Below, piece after piece: positions 52,168 through 60,675 of a stretch of 64,000 nt of DNA. Under the pieces are notes generated by a model, which saw only the letters and a program-made list of their open reading frames with translations, had not been told where the DNA came from and did no database searches. The DNA is from Saccharopolyspora erythraea NRRL 2338 (GTDB lineage: Bacteria; Actinomycetota; Actinomycetes; Mycobacteriales; Pseudonocardiaceae). Position numbers and translations under genes: made by a program. The stretch lies in NCBI RefSeq assembly GCF_000062885.1, contig NC_009142.1, positions 5,259,584 to 5,323,583 on the forward strand, written 5' to 3'. How positions within the stretch are numbered: position 1 is the stretch's first letter; each line of letters opens with the position of its first letter.

Positions 52168-52331
52168 GATCCCGAGCCCGGAGCGCGTTGGTACGACATC
52201 GACCACCCGGCCGTAGTCGAAGCGCGGGAACAGCTCTTTCCCGAGCGACCGAACTACTCGCCGAGTGCCTCGTCGGTGACCGACCACGAGTGGCTGGAGC
52301 AGACCCCGGCCGTCCGGCGCTGGCCACCGCC
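52168..52331 (+). pseudogene. fragment of a leucine-carboxyl-methyltransferase-like gene
   Basis: In the frame through 52189 one reads RWYDIDHPAVVEAREQLFPE then RPNYSPSASSVTDHEWLEQT. This matches the region of LCM/PPM1-type methyltransferases where a W/F-D-x-DxP motif is followed by K/RRxLxP and a SSVxDxxWLD motif. No start, SAM motif I or C-terminus is present in frame. A remnant of a larger gene. Confidence 0.6.
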
Positions 52332-52445
52332 CTGGGCCCGATCATGTACTGCGACCCGCTGAAGGGCATGCGCTTTTCGCACGACGCCGAATCCTCCTGA
52401 CGGCACCGATCAGAGGGAGACTGCCAGCATGTCGGCCTTGACCAA

Positions 52446-52660
52446 GGTCCGGCCGCCGTGCCGCCGGATCCGGACGGCGCGCTACTCGCCATCGCCGGCA
52501 CCGACCGCACGGTGCGGCTGTGGAATGTGGCCGGCCGCAAGCACATCGCCACCGGTGACCGGTCACTCCGACGGCATCTACGACGCGGCCTTCAGCCCGG
52601 ACGGCAGGATGCCGGCCACCAGAGGCCGCGACGCCTGGGTGGAGATCCGGGCCGTCGCGA
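52446..52660 (+). pseudogene. WD40-repeat gene fragment, frameshifted
   Basis: One frame gives PDGALLAIAGTDRTVRLWNV then AGRKHIATG; the next frame continues VTGHSDGIYDAAFSPDGRMP. These are successive blades of a WD40 propeller (LA-xG-DxTVRLWDV, then LxGHxxxVxxxAFSPDGxxL), so a single frameshift near 52555 separates them. Nothing else of the propeller is left. Confidence 0.65.
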
Positions 52661-52726
52661 GCCAACGGCGGATCGCCGCTTTTCGCGGCCACACCGGGAA
52701 AACATCCGCCGAGGCGTCCAGCTCCC

Positions 52727-52903
52727 CTACCGGCACGATCGCTTGGCAGAGCCTCGCGTCTTGATGTCGCAGAAGCGCGGGAGCGAGGAGTTCGTCGCTG
52801 CCCCGCAAGGAACGAGCGAGGACAACCTGCCCCCGTACAGCACCGCCTGGTGAAGCGTGGACTCGCTCGGATTGATGTCTGGGCAGTACAGCATCACGGA
52901 CAT
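52727..52903 (-). pseudogene. 5' end of an unidentified gene
   Basis: From ATG 52903, preceded by GGAGG with a 5-base spacer, the frame reads MSVMLYCPDINPSESTLHQA then VLYGGRLSSLVPCGAATNSS and stops at 52727. The good ribosome site and initial codon choice suggest a real gene start whose remainder is lost. I cannot name the family. Two TGCAACC direct repeats (53019, 53029) lie in its upstream region. Confidence 0.35.
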
Positions 52904-53116
52904 GGGTGCCTCCAGTGCGGAGCAGGCCATCGCCGTGCCCGGCAGCCGTTCGGCAAACCCGACGCCGTAACTCGAACGGGTGAGGTCGTCCTGTGGTCCG
53001 GCGCCCCGGAATCGAAAATGCAACCAATTGCAACCCTTGCTCGGCGCACCGCGGATCGGGTCTGCTGAATCCGCCCCGACGTGATCTGGGTTACACGATG
53101 GGGATTGGAGGCGACG

Positions 53117-54220
53117 GTGCACCAGGACCCCTCAGGCGACGGGCTCGTGCCGCCCCCGCGCCCGGCCGGCGAGCTGCCCGTGGTGCCGGGCTCGGCGCTC
53201 GGCATCATCGCCAACCCCATGTCCGGGCGGGACATCCGGCGGCTGGTCGCGCACGCCTCGGTCTTCCCCAACGCCGAGAAGACCAACATGGTCCTGCGCC
53301 TGGTGGCCGCCGCGGGCGCGCTGGGCGTCGAGCGGGTCCTGGTCTCCACCGACGACTTCGGCGTCGCGGGCGGCGTGCTGCGGGCCGCCCGCAAGCGCAC
53401 CGGGCAGGACCCCGGCCGCTGGCCGCGGCTGGACTTCTGCGAGCTCGACACCCTCACCGGAACCGCCGAGGACACCCGCAGGCACGTGCGCCGGATGCGC
53501 GCGCAGGGCGCGGAGGTGATCATCGTCCTCGGCGGTGACGGCACCGTCCGCGCGGCCGCGTCCGAACTCGGCGACACCGCGCTGCTGCCGCTGAGCACCG
53601 GCACCAACAACGCCTTCCCGGAGATGTGGGAGGCGACCGTGGCGGGCAGCGCCGCCGCGCTGGTGGCCACCGGCCGGGCGGACGCGACCCGGCAGGCGAA
53701 GGTGCTGCACGTCGAGTGCGGCGACCGGCGCGAGCCCGCCCTGGTCGACGTGTGCGTCTCCACCACCGCGCACGTCGGCGCGCGGGCGCTCTGGCAGGTC
53801 GACGAGCTGCGGGAGCTGTACTGCACGTTCGCCGAGCCGCACGCCATCGGGCTCTCCAGCATCGCCGGGCAGCTGCTCCCGACCGCGCGCCACGATCCGG
53901 TGGGTGTGGCGATCGAGCTCGCCGGGGGCCGCCCGTCCAGCCAGACCGTGCTCGCCCCGATCGCCCCCGGGCGCATCGTCGCCGTCGAGGTCGCCGACGC
54001 CCGCCCGCTGCCGCTCGGGCAGCGGCGGGTCAGCGCCACACCGGCCGGGACCGTCGCCGTCGACGGGGAGCGGGAGCTCGAGTTCGGTCCCGGGACGCCG
54101 GTCGCGGTCACCCTCTCCGACCAGGGTCCCCGAGTGGTGGACGTCCGATCGGTGCTGGAGGCCGCCGCGCGGCAGCGGCTGCTGACCCCACCACCGCCGC
54201 TCTCGCCGAGGCCGTCATGA
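53117..54220 (+). CDS. acoX: AcoX-like NAD kinase-fold protein
   Basis: Protein of 367 residues with the ATP-NAD kinase fold: ALGIIANPMSGRDIRRLVAH near residue 30, and VIIVLGGDGTVRAAASELGD, the GGDG active-site motif, then LPLSTGTNNAFPEMW. AcoX is encoded with acetoin dehydrogenase genes in several bacteria; its exact role is not established. GGAGG before GTG 53117. It is the first gene of the aco operon, 73 bp before the E1 alpha gene. Confidence 0.88.
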   Translation: MHQDPSGDGLVPPPRPAGELPVVPGSALGIIANPMSGRDIRRLVAHASVFPNAEKTNMVLRLVAAAGALGVERVLVSTDDFGVAGGVLRAARKRTGQDPGRWPRLDFCELDTLTGTAEDTRRHVRRMRAQGAEVIIVLGGDGTVRAAASELGDTALLPLSTGTNNAFPEMWEATVAGSAAALVATGRADATRQAKVLHVECGDRREPALVDVCVSTTAHVGARALWQVDELRELYCTFAEPHAIGLSSIAGQLLPTARHDPVGVAIELAGGRPSSQTVLAPIAPGRIVAVEVADARPLPLGQRRVSATPAGTVAVDGERELEFGPGTPVAVTLSDQGPRVVDVRSVLEAAARQRLLTPPPPLSPRPS

Positions 54221-54293
54221 GGCCCCGGGCCGAGGCCGTGCCGCGGGAGGGCTGCCCGCGGCGCTTCGCACTGCACATCGCGGGAGGATGATC

Positions 54294-55283
54294 ATGACCG
54301 GAACCCTTCGGCCGACCGGCGCGCTGGATGCCACCGCGCTGCTGGACGGCTACCGCACGATGCGCACCATCCGCGAGTTCGAGGAGCGGGTGCACGAGGA
54401 GTTCGCCAAGGGCGACATCCCCGGATTCGTGCACCTCTACGCCGGCGAGGAAGCCTCGGCCACCGGCGTCTGCGCCCACCTCGACGACCGGGACACGATC
54501 GCCAGCACCCACCGCGGCCACGGCCACTGCATCGCCAAGGGCGTGGACGTCACCGAGATGATGGCCGAGATCTACGGCCGCAGGACCGGCGCGTGCAAGG
54601 GCAAGGGCGGCTCGATGCACATCGCCGACCTGAGCAAGGGCATGCTCGGCGCCAACGGGATCGTCGGCGGTGGCCCGCCGCTGATCTGCGGCACCGCGCT
54701 GGCCGCCAAGCAGCAGGGCACCCGCGGCGTCGGCGTCGCGTTCTTCGGCGACGGCGCCAGCAACCAGGGCACCACGCTGGAGGCGATGAACCTCGCCTCG
54801 GTGTGGAACCTGCCCGCGATCTTCGTCGCCGAGAACAACGGCTACGCCGAGGCCACCGCCGCCACCTGGTCGGTGGCCGCCGACAACATCGCCGACCGGG
54901 CGGCGGGTTTCGGGATGCCCGGCGTCATCGTCGACGGCTTCGACTTCTTCGCCGTGCACGAGGCCGCGGGCGAGGCGGTCGAGCGGGCCCGCGACGGCGG
55001 CGGGCCGACGCTGATCGAGGTCAAGCTCACCCGCTACTACGGCCACTTCGAGGGCGACCAGCAGACCTACCGCGGCGACGAGGTCGCGCGGGCGCGGGCC
55101 GAGCTGGACTGCCTGAAGACCTTCCGCAGCCGGGTGACCAGCGCGGGCCAGCTCACCGACGAACAGCTCGACTCCGTCGACCGCGAGGTCACCGAGCTGA
55201 TCGACCGGGCCGTGGCCACGGCGCTGGAGGCGCCCAAACCGACCGGCGACGACCTCGAGACCGACGTCTACATCTCCTACTGA
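54294..55283 (+). CDS. acoA: acetoin dehydrogenase E1, alpha subunit
   Basis: Thiamine-diphosphate-dependent subunit of 329 residues. The TPP motif is FFGDGASNQGTTLEAMNLAS with the closing IFVAENNGYAEAT; the upstream HRGHGHCIAKGVDVTEMMAE and GKGGSMHIAD blocks are typical of PDHA-like E1 alpha chains. Start ATG 54294, spaced 6 bases from GGGAGG; the ATG at 54288 is too close. It decarboxylates acetoin with the beta chain, giving acetaldehyde and acetyl-CoA. 17 bp separate it from the E1 beta gene. Confidence 0.92.
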   Translation: MTGTLRPTGALDATALLDGYRTMRTIREFEERVHEEFAKGDIPGFVHLYAGEEASATGVCAHLDDRDTIASTHRGHGHCIAKGVDVTEMMAEIYGRRTGACKGKGGSMHIADLSKGMLGANGIVGGGPPLICGTALAAKQQGTRGVGVAFFGDGASNQGTTLEAMNLASVWNLPAIFVAENNGYAEATAATWSVAADNIADRAAGFGMPGVIVDGFDFFAVHEAAGEAVERARDGGGPTLIEVKLTRYYGHFEGDQQTYRGDEVARARAELDCLKTFRSRVTSAGQLTDEQLDSVDREVTELIDRAVATALEAPKPTGDDLETDVYISY

Positions 55284-55300
55284 GCCCCGGGAGGACCGAC

Positions 55301-56314
55301 ATGGCACGCACCATCAGCTACCGAGAAGCGCTCAACGAGGCACTGGTCCAGGAGATGGAGCGCGACGAGAGCGTCATCGTCATGGGCGAGGACAACGCGG
55401 GCGGCGCCGGAGCGCCCGGCGCCGACGACGCCTGGGGCGGCGTCCTCGGCGTGACCAAGGGGCTCTACGACCGCTTCCCCGGCCGGGTGCTGGACACCCC
55501 GATCACCGAGTCGGCGTTCGTCGGCGCCGCAATCGGCGCGGCCACCCGCGGCATGCGGCCGGTGGCCGAGCTGATGTTCATCGACTTCCTCGGGGTGTGC
55601 CTGGACCAGATCTACAACCAGGCCGCCAAGTTCCGGTACATGTTCGGCGGCAAGGCCGTCACGCCGGTGGTCATCCGCACCATGTACGGGGCCGGGCTGC
55701 GCGCGGCGGCGCAGCACTCGCAGTCGCTGTACCCGATCTTCACCCACATCCCCGGGCTGAAGGTGGTCCTGCCGTCGTCGCCGTACGAGGCCAAGGGTCT
55801 GCTGACCACCGCGATCCGCGACAACGACCCGGTGATCTTCTGCGAGCACAAGGCGCTCTACGACACCACCGGGGAGGTCCCGGAGGAGCCGTACACGATC
55901 CCCTTCGGCGAGGCCGACATCGTGCGCGAGGGCGACGACCTGACCATCGTCGCGTTCGGCCGGATGGTCTCGGTGGCCGCGGAGGCCGCCGACGAGCTGG
56001 CGCGGTCGGGGGTGCGCTGCGAGGTCATCGACCCGCGCACGACCAGCCCGCTCGACGAGGAGACGATCCTGGAAAGCGTCGAGAACACCGGGCGGCTGGT
56101 GGTCGTCGACGAGGCTTCGCCGCGGTGCAACCTGGCCACCGACGTCTCGGCGCTGGTGGCCCGGCAGGGCTTCGGCTCGCTGCTCGCGCCGATCGAGATG
56201 GTCACCCCGCCGCACACCCCGGTGCCGTTCAGCGACGTGCTGGAGGACCTCTACATCCCGGACGCGCAGCGGGTCGTCAACGCGGTCAAGAACGTGATGA
56301 GCTGGGAGCGCTGA
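55301..56314 (+). CDS. acoB: acetoin dehydrogenase E1, beta subunit
   Basis: Protein of 337 residues. The N-terminus MARTISYREALNEALVQEME and VIVMGEDNAGG are followed by the E1 beta signatures DTPITESAFVGAAIGAATRG, RPVAELMFIDFLGVCLDQI and CEVIDPRTTSPLDEETI. GGGAGG precedes ATG 55301. It pairs with the alpha chain to form the thiamine enzyme. Its stop TGA is directly followed by the ATG of the lipoyl-hydrolase gene. Confidence 0.93.
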   Translation: MARTISYREALNEALVQEMERDESVIVMGEDNAGGAGAPGADDAWGGVLGVTKGLYDRFPGRVLDTPITESAFVGAAIGAATRGMRPVAELMFIDFLGVCLDQIYNQAAKFRYMFGGKAVTPVVIRTMYGAGLRAAAQHSQSLYPIFTHIPGLKVVLPSSPYEAKGLLTTAIRDNDPVIFCEHKALYDTTGEVPEEPYTIPFGEADIVREGDDLTIVAFGRMVSVAAEAADELARSGVRCEVIDPRTTSPLDEETILESVENTGRLVVVDEASPRCNLATDVSALVARQGFGSLLAPIEMVTPPHTPVPFSDVLEDLYIPDAQRVVNAVKNVMSWER

Positions 56315-57430
56315 ATGACCGACGAGCGGATTCACCGGGTCACCATGCCCAAGTGGGGCCTGTCGATGACCACCGGCAAGATCACCGACTGGTGGGCCTC
56401 CGAGGGCGACGACGTCTCCGACGGCGACGACCTCGCCGAGATCGACACCGACAAGATCGCGGGCACCCTGGAGTCCACCGGCGAGGGCGTCCTGCGCCGG
56501 ATCGTGGTGGCCGCGGGCTCGGACGCACCGGTCGGCGCGACGATCGCGGTCGTCGCGCCCGCCGAGGTGCCCGACAGCGAGATCGACGAGGTGGTCGCCG
56601 AGGCGCAGGAGCAGCTGGCCTCCGGCGAGGTCGAGGAGGCGGCCGGTCCGGCGGTGGCCGAGGTCGACGTCGGCGGCCGGATGATCTCCTACGCGTCGAT
56701 GGGCGAGGGCCCGCAGGCGGTCGTGCTGGTCCACGGCTTCGGCGGCGACAAGAACTCCTGGCTGTTCGTCCAGGAACCGCTGGCGGAGGGCCGCACCGTC
56801 TACGCGCTCGACCTGCCCGGGCACGGCGCGTCGACCAAGGACGTCGGCGACGGATCGGTGAACGAGCTGGCGGCCACCCTCATCGCATTCCTCGACGAGC
56901 TGGGCATCGAGCGGGCGCACCTGGTGGGCCACTCCCTCGGCGGGGCCGTGGTCACCAACGCCGCGGCGTCGGTCCCGGACCGGGTGCGGTCGCTGACGCT
57001 GATCGCACCCGCCGGAATCGGGTCCGAAGTGGACGCCGAGTACCTGCGCGGGTTCGTGGCGGCGAGCACCCGCCGGGAGCTCAAACCGCACCTGCGCAAG
57101 CTGTTCGCCGACGAGTCCCAGGTGACCCGCCGGCTGGTCGACGACCTGCTGAAGTACAAGCGGATCGACGGCGTGCAGGAGGCGCTGGAAACCCTGCTGG
57201 GCACCCTGCTGCACGGCGAGGCCCAGGCCATCGACACCGGGCCGATGCTGGCGGAGGCCGACGTGCCGCTGGCGGTGGTCTGGGGCCGCCAGGACGCGGT
57301 GCTGCCGAGCGCGAACGCCTCGGCGCTCGGCGACCGCGTGGAGGTGCGCTTCGTCGACGGCGCCGGGCACATGGTGCACATGGAGAACCCGCACGCCACC
57401 CGAGAAGCCATCGAGTCCGTGCTGCGCTGA
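56315..57430 (+). CDS. acoC: AcoC: lipoyl domain fused to alpha/beta hydrolase fold (acetoin dehydrogenase E2)
   Basis: Protein of 371 residues. Residues 1-75 are a biotinyl/lipoyl domain, HRVTMPKWGLSMTTGKITDW with the lipoyl-lysine Lys47 in AEIDTDKIAGTLES. After a Glu-rich linker, residues about 125-370 form an alpha/beta hydrolase with HGFGGDKNSW and VGHSLGGAVVTNAAASVPDR, and His in DGAGHMVHMENP. This layout is that of AcoC, the acetyl-accepting E2 of acetoin dehydrogenase, which replaces the usual E2 catalytic domain. No E3 gene follows, so a shared dihydrolipoamide dehydrogenase is likely used. Confidence 0.92.
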   Translation: MTDERIHRVTMPKWGLSMTTGKITDWWASEGDDVSDGDDLAEIDTDKIAGTLESTGEGVLRRIVVAAGSDAPVGATIAVVAPAEVPDSEIDEVVAEAQEQLASGEVEEAAGPAVAEVDVGGRMISYASMGEGPQAVVLVHGFGGDKNSWLFVQEPLAEGRTVYALDLPGHGASTKDVGDGSVNELAATLIAFLDELGIERAHLVGHSLGGAVVTNAAASVPDRVRSLTLIAPAGIGSEVDAEYLRGFVAASTRRELKPHLRKLFADESQVTRRLVDDLLKYKRIDGVQEALETLLGTLLHGEAQAIDTGPMLAEADVPLAVVWGRQDAVLPSANASALGDRVEVRFVDGAGHMVHMENPHATREAIESVLR

Positions 57431-57877
57431 GCCCGAGCCCGTGAGTCTCTTTCGGTCGCTATGGGGGACCTCTATTCGTGCCCTGTCGTTACCCACGGCC
57501 TTTGCCGACTTGCGACTGGTTCGGCGGGGTGCGGATACGCGGTCTCCACCTGCAAGGGAGGAGCTCTGTCCTCTTCCCGTTGACCTGGCTCCGCCCGATC
57601 AGGTCGGGTCAAGGGGGCACCCTCGTGCGTGTGGGAGGTTGCGCAGGGTTTGCCCCCTTGACGCGACCTGATGCCCCTCGAGGAGGTCGACGGGAAGAGG
57701 ACTGCCCCGAGCGAACCGCAGCATTCGAACTACCGTTCCCGGAGACCTGCCGGGGCCCTGGAACGGCGAGCGCCCCAGTTCTGAGCGGACTCGGCGGCCG
57801 GCCACGAAGGCTGCATTCGGCCTCGTCTTGCACGGTGTGACCGGTAGACCGCGGCTGACCATGGCTATCCTGGGACC
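57431..57877. other. gene-free spacer after the aco operon
   Basis: This stretch of about 450 bp holds no convincing gene. The first 130 bp are less GC-rich than the surroundings. The middle holds the 135-bp hairpin element described separately. The last 30 bp form the promoter of the GNAT gene: TATCCT at 57866-57871 followed by 6 bases and the ATG. Confidence 0.6.
57568..57702. repeat. 135-bp inverted-repeat (long hairpin) element
   Basis: The ends GTCCTCTTCCCGT (57568-57580) and ACGGGAAGAGGAC (57690-57702) are perfect complements apart from nothing. The inner arms AGGTCGGGTCAAGGGGGCA (57601-57619) and TGCCCCCTTGACGCGACCT (57651-57669) pair with a single mismatch. Between them each side has diverged 20-base segments. 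The 31-base loop is CCTCGTGCGTGTGGGAGGTT plus GCGCAGGGTT-type sequence. It is far longer than a terminator; a mobile miniature element or structured RNA is possible. Confidence 0.75.
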
Positions 57878-58453
57878 ATGGCTCGGCAGCTGGGCACGGA
57901 TCGGTTGATCCTGCGAACCTGGCACATCGACGACGCGGAAGCGGCGCTCGGCGTCTACGGGAACGCCGAGGTGACGCGGTGGCTGAGCCCGATCATGGAA
58001 CAGGTCCCTGACCTTCCAGCCATGCGCCTGTTGCTGCGGCAGTGGATCTCCGAGGACGCCAGGGCGGTCCCGCCGGTTGGGCGTTGGTGCATCCAGCGGC
58101 GCGAGGACAACAGCGTGATCGGCGGCGCGACTCTGCTGCGGCTGCCGCCCGGCAACCAGGACCTCGAAGTCGGGTGGCACCTGCATCCGGACCTCTGGGA
58201 GCACGGCTACGCGAGTGAGACGATGTTCGCGCTTGCAGGGTGGGCGTTCCGGCACGAGGTCGATGAGCTTTTCGCGGTGGTCCAGCCGGACAACGTCCAG
58301 GCAGCTGAAACGGTGCGTGAAAACGGCATGGAATGGGCTGGGGAGACCGACAAGTACTTCGGGCAACGCGTGGAGCTTTACCGGCTTCGGCCAGCGGACC
58401 TCGACCGTTCAGCACGGCGCGCGGACCTGCCGCCCGGCTTCGGGGCGCAGTAG
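57878..58453 (+). CDS. GNAT family acetyltransferase (RimJ/RimL type)
   Basis: Protein of 191 residues. It begins LGTDRLILRTWHIDDAEAAL, typical of RimJ/RimL-like enzymes, with WCIQRREDNSVIGGATLLRL in the middle and LHPDLWEHGYASETMFALAG as the acetyl-CoA motif (HxxG/YAxE). DNVQAAETVRENGMEWAGET follows. ATG 57878 lies 6 bases after a TATCCT box, so the message is probably leaderless. Substrate unknown. Confidence 0.87.
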   Translation: MARQLGTDRLILRTWHIDDAEAALGVYGNAEVTRWLSPIMEQVPDLPAMRLLLRQWISEDARAVPPVGRWCIQRREDNSVIGGATLLRLPPGNQDLEVGWHLHPDLWEHGYASETMFALAGWAFRHEVDELFAVVQPDNVQAAETVRENGMEWAGETDKYFGQRVELYRLRPADLDRSARRADLPPGFGAQ

Positions 58454-58637
58454 CGTCGGGGCACCATGCGCGCCCGCCGGGCCGACGGTCGTCTTCTCCT
58501 TGTCTCGACCTTGGGGTGAAGGGAAGATCGTCGGTCATCAGGGATCCGTTTCCCCCGGCGTACAGCGGTGAACTCGCGTCCGTTCTGCCAGTCCCAGAGC
58601 AGTCCGGCCTGGCGTTGTTCGCGGTATGGGTCCCAAC

Positions 58638-59210
58638 TCAACCCACTGGGGCGGTCCGCGGCTCCCGATGGCCCAATGCCTCTCCACGGGTTCGTCGGCC
58701 GAGCTCAGCTGCGGGCGGTGAGATCTGGTTGAGGCCGCCGTCGACGAAGAGCTCGGTACCGGTGACGAAACTGCTTTGGTCGCCGGCGAGGAAGAGCGCC
58801 GCGGCGGCTGCCTCATCCGGGCGCCCCATGCGACCCAGGGGAACCCGGCTCGCGAAGAAGTCCCACAGCTTGGCTGCCTCATCCGGATTGGGGGCGAGGC
58901 CGGCGGTGCCGGGTGTTGCGATGGGCCCGGGGACGAGGGTGTCGACACGGATCTTGCGATGCTTGAGCTCATTGGCCCAGGTTCGGGAAAAAGAACGGAC
59001 GGCTGCCTTGGACGCGGCATAGACGCCGAACGCCTCGCCACCGGAACCCGCCGCGGTGGAGCCGGTGAGGATCACCGAGGCTCCGTCATTCAGCAGGGGA
59101 AGCGCCTTTTGGACGGTGAAGAGCATGCCCCTCACGTTGGCGCCGAAGGTGGTGTCGAAATGCTTTTCGGTGACATGCTCCAAAAGAAAGAATTCGCCAC
59201 TCCAAAATAG
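58638..59210 (-). pseudogene. SDR oxidoreductase missing its N-terminal third
   Basis: From about 59210 the frame reads LEHVTEKHFDTTFGANVRGM, KALPLLNDGASVILTGSTAA, catalytic YAASKAAVRSFSRTWANEL and SSFVTGTELFVDGGLNQI. These are strand 4 to the C-terminus of an SDR. The Rossmann GxxxGxG motif and about 85 residues before LEHVTE are absent; what precedes is unrelated sequence ending beside the AcoR gene. The C-terminus continues about 20 codons past the usual end. A 5'-truncated gene. Confidence 0.75.
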
Positions 59211-59248
59211 GGACACGAATGCAGGTTCGCTGTGGCGACCGAAAGGAC

Positions 59249-60463
59249 TCACGGGCCCTTCGTGACGCTGACTTCCAGGTTGGTGTGGAAGCGGTACGGC
59301 CGGTGGTCGAGCAGGTCGGCGAACCGCTTGCGCAGTCGCGACATCTCCGCCCGGACGGTGACCGTCCTGGTGCGGTCGGCGAACAGGTGCTCGGCGAGGT
59401 CGGCCGCGCTGGTGCCCGCCCGGTTCCCGGCGAGGTGCAGGAGGATGTCGGCGTGCCTGCCGCTGAGCGGGTAGGTCCAGCTGCCGGTTTCGCGGTGCAC
59501 CGTCAGCGTGGGCCGGGCGGAGCCGACGTCGAGCACCAGCCGGGTCCCGGCCACCGACCGCTGCCCCTCCGGGCGCAGCAGCACCCCTTCCGGCAGCGGC
59601 TCGCACGAGCAGGTACCGAACGCGGGCAGCCACACCCGCTCGGCGCCGGGGCGCTCCGGCAGCACGACGCGGTCGGTCGGCGGCATGCCGGTGGAGGCGG
59701 CGACCCAGCCGTGGCGGTCGGTCACCATCGCCTGCCCGTCGATCTTGGCGAGCAGAGGCGCCGCGATCGCGCGCAGCCGGTCGAGCCGGGTGCGATGCGC
59801 CTCGCGCAGCCGCGCCTCGGCGAGTCCGGCCACGGCGTGCACCAGCGCCAGCGTGCTGGGGTGGACGGTGCCGGCGGGTCCGCTGATGTTCACCGCGCCC
59901 AGCAGGCGGCCGTCGGCGGCGTCGTGGATCGGCGCCGCGGCGCAGGTCCAGGCGTGGTGGGTGCGGACGAAGTGCTCGGCCGAGTGGACCTGCACCGGCC
60001 GGTCCTCGACCAGCGCGGTGCCGATGGCGTTGGTGCCCACCGCGTTCTCCGCCCAGCTCGCCCCCTCGACGAACCCGAGCCGGTCGGCGCGCCGGAACAC
60101 CGACGGATGCCCTTCGCGCCACAGCACCCGGCCGTCGACGTCGACGATGACCACGATGTGCCCCGTGCTCTCGGCCGCGGGCACCAGCCCGGTCCGCAGC
60201 GCCAGCAGCGCGTCCCCGGTGAGACCGCAGGTGGCGCGCCGCTGCTCGACCTCCTCGGAGGACGCCGGCCTGCAGTCCCCGCCCCGGTCGGGGTCGACGC
60301 CCTGGCTGCGCACCCGTCCCCACGACTGGCGGATCAGCGGCCGGGGCTGCACCGGCGGCCGCCGCCCGGACAGCACGGCCTCGTGCGCGCGGGCCAGGTC
60401 GCGGGTGTACTGGTGCGGGTCGACTCCGGTGGGCACGGCGGTCTCGAGGTGGCCGGTCCGCAT
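59249..60463 (-). CDS. AcoR-like GAF regulator without sigma-54 domain
   Basis: Protein of 404 residues. The N-terminal part matches AcoR-type sensors: RDLARAHEAVLSGRRPPVQP, LIRQSWGRVRSQGVDPD, the VLWREGHPSVFRRADRLGFV GAF segment and SWAENAVGTNAIGTALVEDR, then FVRTHHAWTCAAAPIHD. The sigma-54-interacting AAA domain is missing; instead residues about 310-400 form a winged-helix-like domain (YPLSGRHADILLHLAGNRAG, LRKRFADLLDHRPYRF). GGGAG sits 6 bases before ATG 60463. It probably controls the aco operon, with which it shares the region. Confidence 0.85.
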   Translation of the reverse strand: MRTGHLETAVPTGVDPHQYTRDLARAHEAVLSGRRPPVQPRPLIRQSWGRVRSQGVDPDRGGDCRPASSEEVEQRRATCGLTGDALLALRTGLVPAAESTGHIVVIVDVDGRVLWREGHPSVFRRADRLGFVEGASWAENAVGTNAIGTALVEDRPVQVHSAEHFVRTHHAWTCAAAPIHDAADGRLLGAVNISGPAGTVHPSTLALVHAVAGLAEARLREAHRTRLDRLRAIAAPLLAKIDGQAMVTDRHGWVAASTGMPPTDRVVLPERPGAERVWLPAFGTCSCEPLPEGVLLRPEGQRSVAGTRLVLDVGSARPTLTVHRETGSWTYPLSGRHADILLHLAGNRAGTSAADLAEHLFADRTRTVTVRAEMSRLRKRFADLLDHRPYRFHTNLEVSVTKGP

Positions 60464-60675
60464 GGGCAGCTCCCGTCGGTAGGTTTCGCGCGACCACTCG
60501 CGGAGCCGACCGACCCGGCGGCCGGAGGACCGCGATGTCCTCACGCCGATCGAAGCGCTACGGGAGACAGCCTCCCGGTTCGCGGCCGGAATTTCCAGGC
60601 TGGTCACACGCGGCGCCTACCGCCCTGAGCGCCAAGCGGCCGCCCACCCTCGCAAGACGGTCGGGTAGCCGGCGG

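Noticed and set aside
52158-52400. Plus-strand 80-codon frame in the remnant region
   Set aside because: It is a different frame from the recognisable methyltransferase remnant and has no protein-like motif.
58378-58641. Minus-strand frame starting MSWDPYREQRQAGLLWDWQN
   Set aside because: The beginning has reasonable codon use, but the second half lies over the end of the GNAT gene and becomes Arg-rich. No family match was recognised and no clear ribosome site, so I did not call it.
58638-60497. A 600-codon minus-strand frame joining the SDR remnant to sequence opposite AcoR's reading frame
   Set aside because: Only the last 190 codons resemble a protein family. The rest is out of frame within the AcoR-like gene, so it is not a fusion protein.
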